Assembly: GCA_001897375.1 (NCBI GenBank)
Contig: MKSU01000022.1
Coordinates: 62,001 to 126,000 of the forward strand
DNA from: Sphingomonas sp. 67-36
Lineage (GTDB): Bacteria; Pseudomonadota; Alphaproteobacteria; Sphingomonadales; Sphingomonadaceae
Direction: 5' to 3'
DNA length: 64,000 bases
Shown here: positions 1 through 7,704 of the stretch, piece after piece
Numbering within the stretch: the first letter of the stretch is position 1
Layout of the letters: each line of letters begins with the position of its first letter
Made by a program: the position numbers and the translations under genes
The notes under the pieces: model-generated
The model's input: the letters and a program-made list of their open reading frames with translations, nothing else
The model's database searches: none
Told to the model about the DNA's origin: nothing

Positions 1-30
1 GCGCGTTTCGCGGACGATCGTCTCGAAGGT

Positions 31-46
31 ATTACAGCCCTGTAAT
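31..46. promoter_or_regulatory. Operator-like palindrome
   Basis: Perfect 7-bp inverted repeat ATTACAG-CC-CTGTAAT. The TACA/TGTA half-sites resemble operators of BlaI/MecI/CopY-type repressors, but this is by analogy only. It lies about 90 bp before pyrD and may equally serve a divergent gene to the left of the window. Confidence 0.4.
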
Positions 47-137
47 GATTGTCGTGGTTGCGTAACGTGCGGCCCTTGCGCCGATGCGGGCGAGCGCGGA
101 TAGCGGCGGGCGAAAATCCCCTGCCGCCGGAGCGCCC

Positions 138-1178
138 GTGCCGACCGCCTATGACCTGATCCGCCCCGCGATCTTCCGCCTCGATCCCGAGCGGGCGCAC
201 CGGCTGACGATCGCCGCGCTGCGCCTGATGCCGCGCCGGGCCGTGCCGGCGGCCGACCCGGCGCTGGCGGTGGAGGTGGCGGGGCTGCACTTCCCCAATC
301 CGGTCGGCATGGCGGCGGGGTTCGACAAGGATGCGGAAGTGGCGGACGCGCTGCTCGCGCTCGGCTTCGGCTTCGCGGAGGTGGGGACGATTACGCCGCT
401 GCCGCAGCCCGGCAACCCGCGCCCGCGCCTGTTCCGGCTGAGCGAGGATCGCGCCGTCATCAACCGCTTCGGTTTCAACAGCAAGGGCGGGGCGGCGGCG
501 GCGAAGCGGCTGGCGGCGCGCGCCGGGCGGCCGGGGATCGTCGGCGTCAATCTCGGCGCGAACAAGGATTCCGCCGACCGCATCGCCGATTATGTCACGA
601 TGGCGCGGCTGACGGCGCCTTACGCCAGCTACCTTACGCTCAACATTTCCAGCCCCAACACGCCGGGGCTGCGCGCGTTGCAGGATGTCGGCGCGCTGCA
701 CGATCTGCTCGATCGCGTGCTGGCGGAGGTGGCGGGCGCGGTGCCGGTGTTCCTGAAGGTTGCGCCCGATCTCCAGCCCGCCGACGTGGACGCGATCGCG
801 CGCGCCGCGCTCGACCGGCGGCTCGGAGCGTTGATGGTGAGCAACACGACGATCACGCGCCCGCCGCTGCGCTCGGTACATGCGGGCGAGGCGGGGGGCC
901 TGTCCGGCGAGCCGCTGCGCGTATTGGCGCTGGAGCGGCTGCGCGATTTCCGCGCGGCGACCGGCGGCGCGCTCCCGCTGGTCGCGATCGGCGGCATCGC
1001 CACCGCCGACCATGCGTGGGACAGCATCCGCGCCGGTGCGAGCCTCGTCCAGCTTTACAGCGCGATGGTGTATGAAGGCCCCGGCATCGCCCGCCGCGTC
1101 ACGCGCGGGCTGGCCGAGCGCGTGCGGCGCGAGGGGCTGCGCTTGATCGCGGAGGCGGTGGGGTCGCGGAGCCGATGA
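138..1178 (+). CDS. pyrD: Dihydroorotate dehydrogenase (quinone), class 2
   Basis: Oxidises dihydroorotate to orotate in pyrimidine synthesis, using FMN and passing electrons to membrane quinone. The protein carries the usual class 2 landmarks in order: GMAAGFDKDAEV, NRFGFNSKG, NLGANKDS, NISSPNTPGLR (with the class 2 serine region), NTTITRP and IAIGGIATADHAW. A GTG at 138 gives 346 aa, is preceded by GGAG at 5 bases and puts the N-terminus where family members begin (AYDLIRPAIFRLDPERAH). An ATG at 84 would add 18 residues but has no visible ribosome binding site. It stands alone, 69 bp before the PAP2 gene. Confidence 0.96.
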   Translation: MPTAYDLIRPAIFRLDPERAHRLTIAALRLMPRRAVPAADPALAVEVAGLHFPNPVGMAAGFDKDAEVADALLALGFGFAEVGTITPLPQPGNPRPRLFRLSEDRAVINRFGFNSKGGAAAAKRLAARAGRPGIVGVNLGANKDSADRIADYVTMARLTAPYASYLTLNISSPNTPGLRALQDVGALHDLLDRVLAEVAGAVPVFLKVAPDLQPADVDAIARAALDRRLGALMVSNTTITRPPLRSVHAGEAGGLSGEPLRVLALERLRDFRAATGGALPLVAIGGIATADHAWDSIRAGASLVQLYSAMVYEGPGIARRVTRGLAERVRREGLRLIAEAVGSRSR

Positions 1179-1247
1179 TCCCGGCGCACGGCCTTTGATG
1201 CCGTTCTGTTAACCAATTCCGCGCGGCATTCTGATAGCGAGGGTAGG

Positions 1248-2219
1248 ATGGGGGATATTCTCGCACGGATAACCGCTCGCTACGGTTTCGCGGGGCCGAT
1301 CGTCCAGGCGTACGAACTGCCGGCGCTGCTGGTCGGGATGGCTATCACGCTGGTGATAGCGATCGGCCTAACGACGGGAATCGTCGATTGCAACGCGGCT
1401 CAACTGGCCGGGATCTTTTTCGATATCGCGGTGATTTGGGTCGGTGGCGCGGCGATCGCGATCTTCGGTATGACCCGCCTGGGACACTTCGCGCGGCTGG
1501 CCGCCGTCTTTATCCTGCTGCTGGTTTCGACCGCCTGGGCCAGCGATGTGCTGGCGCTCGTCAGCCTTCCTTACGCGGATGCTATGTTCGCCACAGCGGA
1601 TGCGCGCCTGTTTGGCGGGTTCGACTGGCCGACGATGGCTGCGGCGGTGCGGCCGCACACGAACGCCCTGACAGTGCTCAGCTACGCTTATGCATCGCTG
1701 GACTGGCAGCCGATTTTATTGCTGACGATGCTGTGCTGGTTCCATGAATATAAATTCGCATGGTGCTTTCTCGTCGCTTGGGCAATCGCACTCGCTTTTT
1801 GCTTGATGGTTTTCCCGTTCCTCCCTGCGGTCGGTGGATATGTTCACTTTAATATTCATCCCGAGGCTATGCCGGGTGTGGAAGTGATGTCTGCGTGGAA
1901 GTATCCTGTATTACTGGAGAAATTGCACTCTGGTGTGTTTAGAACCCTAAATTATGGTAGCCTCAATGGTATTATCGCCATGCCCAGTTTCCACGCGGCG
2001 TCGGCGGTTCTGCTCGCTTGGGGCTATGGCGGGGTGAAATGGCTCCGCTGGCCGTTTCTTGCGCTCAATATCGTCATGCTCGTTTCCGCGGTGCCGATCG
2101 GCGGCCATTATCTTGTCGATATAGTCGCGGGCGTTGCCGTGGCGTGCCTGTCCATCCTTCTCGCCAATGTCTGGGCCGGAAAGCCCGCCTATCGCGCCGC
2201 CTTCGCGGCCGGGCGATAG
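1248..2219 (+). CDS. PAP2-superfamily membrane phosphatase / inositolphosphotransferase-like
   Basis: Polytopic protein of 323 aa with about seven hydrophobic segments. Two motifs of the PAP2 (lipid phosphate phosphatase) superfamily are visible: MPSFHAASA near residue 245 and GGHYLVDI near residue 285. The His and Asp residues of these motifs form the phosphohistidine active site in characterised members. The first family motif (K-x6-RP) is not obvious, as in the PAP2_3 subgroup that includes inositol-phosphorylceramide synthase-like proteins. A role in lipid head-group transfer or dephosphorylation at the membrane is an inference. Bases about 1740-1980 are clearly AT-richer than the neighbouring genes. 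The next gene starts 9 bp downstream, so the two are probably co-transcribed. Confidence 0.75.
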   Translation: MGDILARITARYGFAGPIVQAYELPALLVGMAITLVIAIGLTTGIVDCNAAQLAGIFFDIAVIWVGGAAIAIFGMTRLGHFARLAAVFILLLVSTAWASDVLALVSLPYADAMFATADARLFGGFDWPTMAAAVRPHTNALTVLSYAYASLDWQPILLLTMLCWFHEYKFAWCFLVAWAIALAFCLMVFPFLPAVGGYVHFNIHPEAMPGVEVMSAWKYPVLLEKLHSGVFRTLNYGSLNGIIAMPSFHAASAVLLAWGYGGVKWLRWPFLALNIVMLVSAVPIGGHYLVDIVAGVAVACLSILLANVWAGKPAYRAAFAAGR

Positions 2220-2228
2220 CCTGAGCGG

Positions 2229-3605
2229 ATGGAGCGCGATTCGCAGCCGTCGGCTTTCCCCGCCATCGCGCGGGCGCTGCTGCCGCTGCTGATCGGCTGC
2301 GCGGGGTCGCTTGCTTATTGGCCCGGCCTCGTCACCTGGGATTCGCTCAGGCAATACGATCAGGCGCTGAGCGGCGATTTCGATGACTGGCATCCGCCGG
2401 CGATGGAGTGGCTGTGGCGGCAGTTGCTGCCGCTCGCCCACGGCCCCGCGCCGATGCTGCTGGCGCAGCTTGGGCTATACGCGCTGGGCTTCGCGCTGCT
2501 GATCGTCGCGACGGCACGGGCCGGGGCGGGCAGGCGCGCGCTGGCGATCGGTTGCGTCGCGCTGCTGCCGCTGTCGGTGGCGCTGATGGCGACGATCATC
2601 AAGGACAGCCTGATGGCCGGCGCGCTGATCGCGGCGGTGGGACTATGCGCGCTCGCCGACCAGCGAGCATCCGGCAAGGGGATGAAGCGGGCGGCGGCAT
2701 TCGCGCTGCTGCTGTTCGCCTCCACCCTGCGCTTCAACGCGGTGTTCGCGACGCTGCCGCTGGCCTTGTGGACCTTGCCGGACGCGTGGCGCGCGCGGCC
2801 GGCGCGGATGGCGGCGGGCGGGGCGGTAATGCTCGCGCTGCTCGCGGCGGCGATGCCGCTCGCCAACCGGCTGACGGCTGCGAAGCCGAGCCATGTCGAG
2901 CTGTCGCTGATCATCTTCGATCTCGGCGGGATTGGCTATCATTCGGGCGAGGACCAGTTCCCCCCGGTGGGGGTGAAGGACGCGGTGGCAGTCAACCGGC
3001 ATTGCTACGATCCGGTCAAATGGGACAGCTATGCCTGGTGGGTGGACGAGCCGTGCCCGATCGGGTTCGAGCAGGTGCGCGATGCCTTCGCGCGCCGACA
3101 TATCGAGCCGCACCTGTTCTGGCTCGGCGCGCTCCTGCGCCACCCGATCGCTTATGCGGAGCATCGGCTGGCGCACTGGAACGTCGAGACGCGGTTCCTC
3201 GCGCACGATTCGGTCGATCGGCCGGTGCAGGTTGCCGCGCCGCCGAACGAATGGGGCTTCGCCGTCGCGCCGAACCCGATCGTGCGCGCGGTCGACTGGC
3301 TGGCGTGCCGCAGCGGGGAGACGCCGCTCGGCTGGCCGTGCGTGTGGATCGCGGCGATGATCGGACTGTTGTGGGCGGGCGGGGCAAGCTTCCCGACGCG
3401 CGTGCTGGCGTGGTCGGCGCTGCTCTATGCGCTGGGTTATGCGCCGCTCGGAGTGGCGGCGGAGCTGCGTTATTATCTCTGGACCATGATCGCGGGCGCG
3501 GTGGCGCTGGCGCTGGGCGTGGGCGCGCGCACGAGATGGGCGCGGCTGGTCGCGCCGCCGGTGGTGGTGGCGGTGATCGCGATGGGGTTTCGGTTGATTG
3601 GGTGA
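2229..3605 (+). CDS. Polytopic membrane protein, possible GT-C-type glycosyltransferase
   Basis: 458 aa with about ten hydrophobic segments spread along the chain. After the first membrane segment comes a polar loop, WPGLVTWDSLRQYDQA, followed by DDWHPP. This arrangement resembles the catalytic loop after TM1 in GT-C (family 39-like) membrane glycosyltransferases, which use polyprenyl-phosphate sugars. A long soluble stretch around residues 235-345 precedes the last membrane segments. I cannot name a specific family, and the glycosyltransferase assignment is inferred from architecture only. It sits 9 bp after the PAP2 gene, which suggests a joint role in an envelope lipid or polymer. It faces nusG, with three hairpins between them. 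Confidence 0.5.
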   Translation: MERDSQPSAFPAIARALLPLLIGCAGSLAYWPGLVTWDSLRQYDQALSGDFDDWHPPAMEWLWRQLLPLAHGPAPMLLAQLGLYALGFALLIVATARAGAGRRALAIGCVALLPLSVALMATIIKDSLMAGALIAAVGLCALADQRASGKGMKRAAAFALLLFASTLRFNAVFATLPLALWTLPDAWRARPARMAAGGAVMLALLAAAMPLANRLTAAKPSHVELSLIIFDLGGIGYHSGEDQFPPVGVKDAVAVNRHCYDPVKWDSYAWWVDEPCPIGFEQVRDAFARRHIEPHLFWLGALLRHPIAYAEHRLAHWNVETRFLAHDSVDRPVQVAAPPNEWGFAVAPNPIVRAVDWLACRSGETPLGWPCVWIAAMIGLLWAGGASFPTRVLAWSALLYALGYAPLGVAAELRYYLWTMIAGAVALALGVGARTRWARLVAPPVVVAVIAMGFRLIG

Positions 3606-3717
3606 GGGAGGCCCGACGCGGCGAAGCCGCGTCGTCGGACGGGTTCGGCCTTGCCGACCCGCCGGCCGGGCTTGGCGGTCTCGCGGATAGTTCTGCTATC
3701 CGCGTGCCGCCTGCGCC
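3606..3717. repeat. Three consecutive hairpins between convergent genes
   Basis: The gap between the convergent membrane-protein gene and nusG holds three inverted repeats: GACGCGGC-GAA-GCCGCGTC (3615-3633), GGGTTCGGC/GCCGACCC (3641-3660, one bulge) and GCGGATAG-TTCTG-CTATCCGC (3683-3703). None has a T-run. They may act as bidirectional transcript ends or be REP-like intergenic repeats. Confidence 0.6.
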
Positions 3718-4254
3718 TTACTTGCTCCGCTCGACCTGCTCGAAATCGAGCTCCACCGGCGTCGCGCGGCCGAAGATCGAGACGGAGACCTTGACCTTCG
3801 ACTTGTCGAAATCGAGCTCCTCGACCGTGCCGTTGAAGCTGGCGAACGGGCCGTCGAGCACCTTCACCGAATCGCCGATCTCGTAATCGACCTTCACCTG
3901 ATGCTTCGGCGCGGCGGCGGCTTCCTCCTTCGAGTTCAGCATCCGCGCGGCTTCGGCGTCGCTGATCGCCTGCGGCTTGCCGGAGGCGCCGAGGAAGCCG
4001 GTCACGCGCGGCGTGTTCTTGACGAGGTGATAGACGTCGTCGTTCATCGCGAGCTTGGCGAGCACGTAGCCCGGCATGAACTTGCGCTCGACCGACACCT
4101 TCTTGCCGCGACGCGCTTCCGTCACGGTTTCGGTCGGCACCTCGATCTGCTCGACGAGCTGCGAGAGGCCGAGCCGCTCCGCCTCGGTGATGATGGCGTC
4201 GCGGACCTTGCCCTCGAAACCGGAATAAGCGTGGATGATGTACCAGCGCGCCAT
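3718..4254 (-). CDS. nusG: Transcription termination/antitermination protein NusG
   Basis: 178 aa, normal length for NusG. The N-terminal NGN domain begins RWYIIHAYSGFEGKVRD and includes the conserved MPGYVLAKLAMND region, which contacts the clamp of RNA polymerase. The C-terminal KOW domain is seen as GDSVKVLDGPFASFNGTVEE (about residues 127-146) and binds Rho or ribosomal protein S10. The gene lies 19 bp downstream of secE, the usual bacterial pairing. The ribosomal protein genes rplK-rplA that often follow are absent: the next gene is on the opposite strand. Confidence 0.98.
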   Translation of the reverse strand: MARWYIIHAYSGFEGKVRDAIITEAERLGLSQLVEQIEVPTETVTEARRGKKVSVERKFMPGYVLAKLAMNDDVYHLVKNTPRVTGFLGASGKPQAISDAEAARMLNSKEEAAAAPKHQVKVDYEIGDSVKVLDGPFASFNGTVEELDFDKSKVKVSVSIFGRATPVELDFEQVERSK

Positions 4255-4273
4255 GTGCGTGAAACCTTGTCCC

Positions 4274-4471
4274 TTATTTCGCTAGGCTCAGCAGCGTCTT
4301 CACGATCTGATCGAAGACCGTGTCGATGCCGAGGAAGAACACGGCGAGGACCGTCGTCATGATCACCACCATCAGCGCGGTCATTGCCGTCTGGCGCCGC
4401 GACGGCCAGACGACCTTGCGGGTCTCTGCCTGAACCTGACGGATGAATTCGATCGGGGACGTCTTCGCCAC
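4274..4471 (-). CDS. secE: Preprotein translocase subunit SecE
   Basis: Small single-span subunit that clamps and stabilises SecY in the Sec translocon. From a GTG at 4471 the product is 65 aa, beginning VAKTSPIEFIRQVQAE, with the conserved amphipathic helix KVVWPSRRQT followed by one membrane segment (MTALMVVIMTTVLAVFFLG). The open frame extends 50 codons further upstream, but that part has no SecE similarity, so the GTG start is preferred. It precedes nusG by 19 bp and is transcribed divergently from the sulfotransferase gene. Confidence 0.94.
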   Translation of the reverse strand: MAKTSPIEFIRQVQAETRKVVWPSRRQTAMTALMVVIMTTVLAVFFLGIDTVFDQIVKTLLSLAK

Positions 4472-4691
4472 TGTACGCGCCTTCGCAAACGTGCCGAGCG
4501 AGGCATAGGTCCGCCACCGCTTCCCTGTCATCAGGGAAACGGTGAAGCCCGTCCTCGCTGTCGGATGGGTCGCGGAAATAGCGTCGCCGCCGCGCGAAGG
4601 CAAGGGGCGTGGGCAAACCATGCCGAGGCCGGGTGGGCGGGCGCGTCAAGCCGCTTGCGCACGCGCGCGCTTGCCATCATCGTCGCGCGCG

Positions 4692-6281
4692 ATGGCGACC
4701 GTCGCGGCCAACCCCTATCCGCCGATGCTGCTCGATGCCGCGCTCGCGCTGCATGATGGGCAGCTTCACGTCGCGGAGCCGCTGCTCAAGCAATATCTGA
4801 AGCGCGATCCGTTCGACGCGCGCGCGATCCGTATGCTGGCGGAACTGGCCGGGCGGATCGGCCGCAACCGGGATGCGGAGAATCTGCTGCGCCGCGCGCT
4901 GGAGCTGGCGCCGGCCTTCACCGCCGCGCGCGCCAACCTCGCGCTCGTGCTCTATCGCCAGAATCGCGCGCCGGAGGCGCTGGTCGAACTGGACGAGCTG
5001 CTCGCGACCGAGCCGGATCATGTCGGCCACGCCAACCTGAAGGCCGCCGCGCTCGGCCGGCTCGGCGGGTTCGGGGAGGCGATCGCGCTCTACGAACGCG
5101 TGCTCGCCGCCGCGCCGGAGCAGCCGAAGGTGTGGATGAGCTTCGGCCATATGCTCAAGACGGTCGGTCGGCAGGCGGACGGCGTCGCCGCCTATCGCCG
5201 CGCGATCGCGCTCCAGCCGACTCTGGGGGAGGCGTGGTGGAGCCTCGCCAACCTCAAGACGGTGCGTTTCGCCGACGCCGATATCGCCGCGATGGAGCGC
5301 GCGCGTGCCGCCGCCGGGCTCGGCGCGGACGATGCGCTGCATCTCGATTTCGCGCTTGGCAAGGCGCTGGAGGATCGCGGACAGGCGGACGCCGCCTTCG
5401 CGCATTACGCCGCCGGCAATGAGGCGCGCCGGGCGCAGCTCGGCTATGATCCGGGCCTGACTGCCCGCATGGTCGACGCGCTGACCGGGCTGGTCACGCC
5501 CGAATTCTTCGCCGAGCGTGCCGGCTGGGGCTGCCCGGCGGCGGACCCGATCTTCATCCTGGGAATGCCGCGCGCCGGATCGACGCTGATCGAGCAGATC
5601 CTGTCGAGCCACAGCGCGGTCGAGGGGACGACGGAACTGCCCGACATGCCGGCGATGGCGCATCGCGTGGCGGATTATCCGCATGGGCTGGCGGCGCTGA
5701 CGGCGGCGCAGGCGCGCGAGCTGGGCGAGGAATATCTCCGTCGCGCTGCGGTGCAGCGGCGCAGCGGGCGGCCGTTCTTCATCGACAAATTGCCGAACAA
5801 CTGGCTGCATGTGCCGCTGATCCGGCTGATCCTGCCCAATGCGCGGATCATCGACGCGCGGCGCGATCCGCGCGCCTGCTGCTTCTCCAATTTCAAGCAG
5901 CATTTCGCGCGCGGGCAGGCGTTCAGCTACGGGTTGGAGGACATGGGGCGTTATTACCGCGACTATGTAAGGCTGATGGCGCATGTCGACGCGGCGCAGC
6001 CCGGCGCGGTCCGGCGCGTGATCCACGAGGAGCTGGTCGACGCGCCGGAGGCCGGCATCCGCGACCTGCTCGACCGGCTCGGCCTCGCGTTCGAGCCGGC
6101 CTGCCTGTCGTTCCACGAGACCGAGCGCGCGGTGCGCACCGCCAGCTCGGAACAGGTGCGCCAGCCGATCTTCCGCGGCGGCGACAGCGCATGGCGGCCG
6201 TTCGCGGCGCATCTCGGCCCGCTGGAGGCGGCGCTGGGCGACGTGATCGACTGCTACCCCGGCGCGCCGGCCTTCGCGTGA
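4692..6281 (+). CDS. TPR-repeat sulfotransferase family protein
   Basis: 529 aa from the ATG at 4692 (MATVAANPYPPML). The frame is open for another 50 codons upstream, but those overlap the secE leader and look non-coding. Residues 1-270 form a run of tetratricopeptide repeats (for example LLRRALELAPAFTAARANLA and AIALYERVLAAAPEQPKVW). From about residue 285 there is a sulfotransferase domain with the 5'-phosphosulfate loop GMPRAGSTLIEQIL near residue 291 and a downstream RDPRACCFSNF element matching the 3'-phosphate site. Members transfer sulfate from PAPS; the acceptor is unknown here. The stop overlaps the start of the transporter gene (GTGA), so the two are translationally coupled. Confidence 0.85.
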   Translation: MATVAANPYPPMLLDAALALHDGQLHVAEPLLKQYLKRDPFDARAIRMLAELAGRIGRNRDAENLLRRALELAPAFTAARANLALVLYRQNRAPEALVELDELLATEPDHVGHANLKAAALGRLGGFGEAIALYERVLAAAPEQPKVWMSFGHMLKTVGRQADGVAAYRRAIALQPTLGEAWWSLANLKTVRFADADIAAMERARAAAGLGADDALHLDFALGKALEDRGQADAAFAHYAAGNEARRAQLGYDPGLTARMVDALTGLVTPEFFAERAGWGCPAADPIFILGMPRAGSTLIEQILSSHSAVEGTTELPDMPAMAHRVADYPHGLAALTAAQARELGEEYLRRAAVQRRSGRPFFIDKLPNNWLHVPLIRLILPNARIIDARRDPRACCFSNFKQHFARGQAFSYGLEDMGRYYRDYVRLMAHVDAAQPGAVRRVIHEELVDAPEAGIRDLLDRLGLAFEPACLSFHETERAVRTASSEQVRQPIFRGGDSAWRPFAAHLGPLEAALGDVIDCYPGAPAFA

Positions 6282-7567
6282 GCGACGCGGGCAGCCCGGA
6301 GCGCGATTCGCCGCGCTGGCGCCGCATCCTGCGCCATCCGCTTTCGCAGCTTGGCCCCGGCGTCATTACCGGGGTGGCGGACGACGACCCCAGCGGCATC
6401 GCCACCTATTCGCAGGCCGGGGCGCAATATGGCTTCGACATGCTGTGGACGATGCCGCTCGCCTATCCGCTGATGTCGGCGGTGCAGGTGATGTGCGGGC
6501 GGCTCGGTCGCGTCACCGGCAAGGGGTTGTCGGCCAATATCAAGACCACTTTCTCGCCCGGCCTGCTGCGCGCGCTGGTGCTGCTGCTGCTGATCGCCAA
6601 CATGCTCAACATCGCGGCGGACGTGGCGGTGATGGGCGAGGCGGCGGAACTGGTGACGGGGATCAGCCAGCGCTGGATGACGCTGGCGTTCGTGCTCGCG
6701 ACGCTTGGGCTGCAGGTGTTCGTGCCCTATCACCGCTACGTCAAGTTCCTGAAATGGCTGACCGTCTCGCTGCTCGCCTATGCCGGCGTGCTATTCACGG
6801 TGCACGTCCCATGGGGCGAGGTGCTGCGGCATACGGCATGGCCGCGTTTCCGGCTGGACGGCAGCGCGGCGACAATGGTGGTCGGCGTGTTCGGCACCAC
6901 GATCAGCCCATATCTGTTCTTCTGGCAGGCCTCCGAGGAAGTGGAGGAACTGCGCGGCGCGCCCAGCCTGATCGACGCGCCCTCAGACGCCCCGGCCGAG
7001 CTTTCGCGCATCTCGTGGGATACGTGGAGCGGGATGGCCTATTCCGATCTCACCGCCTTCTTCATCATGCTGGCGACCGCCGTGACGCTCCATGCCGGCG
7101 GGGTGACGACGATCGAGACGGCGGCGCAGGCGGCGAGCGCGCTGCGCCCGATCGCGGGGGATTTCGCCTTCCTGCTGTTCGCGCTCGGCATCCTCGGCGT
7201 GGGGATGATCGGCGTGCCGGTGCTCGCCGGATCGGCCGCCTACGCGATGGCGGAGGCGATGGAATGGAACGGCGGGCTTGAGCGCAAGGCGAGCGACGCG
7301 CGCGGCTTCTATTCGGTGATCGCGGTGTGCGTGCTCGCCGCGCTGGTGATCCAGTTCTCGCCGATCAACCCGATGCGCGCGCTGTTCTGGAGTGCGGTGA
7401 TCAACGGCGTCGTGGCGGTGCCGCTGATGATCGTGCTGCTGCTGCTCGTCTCGCGGGAAAGCGTGATGGGCGCGTTCGTCGCGCCGCGCGCGATCCGCTG
7501 GCTCGGCTGGGGCGCGACGCTGCTGATGGGCGCGGCGGCGGTGGTGATGATCGCGGCGATGTTCTGA
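6278..7567 (+). CDS. Nramp-family-like divalent metal transporter
   Basis: 429 aa from the GTG at 6278, which overlaps the preceding stop codon. About eleven membrane helices. TM1 has LGPGVITGVADDDPSG, giving DPSG in place of the canonical DPGN. TM6 has FGTTISPYLFFWQ in place of the M-P-H element that supplies the metal-selecting methionine in classical Nramp manganese/iron transporters. It therefore belongs to an Nramp-related subgroup, and its substrate (perhaps Mg2+ or Mn2+) cannot be read from sequence. Coupling with a sulfotransferase gene is unexplained. Confidence 0.8.
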   Translation: MSDAGSPERDSPRWRRILRHPLSQLGPGVITGVADDDPSGIATYSQAGAQYGFDMLWTMPLAYPLMSAVQVMCGRLGRVTGKGLSANIKTTFSPGLLRALVLLLLIANMLNIAADVAVMGEAAELVTGISQRWMTLAFVLATLGLQVFVPYHRYVKFLKWLTVSLLAYAGVLFTVHVPWGEVLRHTAWPRFRLDGSAATMVVGVFGTTISPYLFFWQASEEVEELRGAPSLIDAPSDAPAELSRISWDTWSGMAYSDLTAFFIMLATAVTLHAGGVTTIETAAQAASALRPIAGDFAFLLFALGILGVGMIGVPVLAGSAAYAMAEAMEWNGGLERKASDARGFYSVIAVCVLAALVIQFSPINPMRALFWSAVINGVVAVPLMIVLLLLVSRESVMGAFVAPRAIRWLGWGATLLMGAAAVVMIAAMF

Positions 7568-7592
7568 GCGGCTCACGGGTCGTTCCGCCAGC

Positions 7593-7680
7593 GTTGCAAA
7601 TCTGTCACGGTCGGCCGGCATTGTTGCGTTGCGCAAAACACGCGATTGACCGGCGCGCGATGCCGCAACAATCTTGCAAC
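7593..7680 (+). promoter_or_regulatory. Nested inverted repeats before the TonB-dependent receptor gene
   Basis: The 137-bp gap holds GTTGCAA (7593) paired with TTGCAAC (7674), TTGTTGC (7621) paired with GCAACAA (7665), and a TTGCGCAA palindrome between them. Repeated TTGC/GCAA half-sites in both orientations suggest a repressor or activator binding region, or an RNA fold. The receptor start codon lies 25 bp beyond. Confidence 0.4.
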
Positions 7681-7704
7681 AAGGCGTCATCCCAGGGGGG
7701 AAAG

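Noticed and set aside
2408-3886. 492-codon plus-strand frame over the GT-C-like gene and into nusG
   Set aside because: Arg/Ala/Gly-rich shadow frame; the frame at 2229-3605 has coherent membrane helices.
7327-7704. N-terminal extension of the TonB-dependent receptor frame into the transporter gene
   Set aside because: The first 126 codons lie in the Nramp-like gene and intergenic region; the ATG at 7705 has a strong ribosome binding site and a signal peptide follows.
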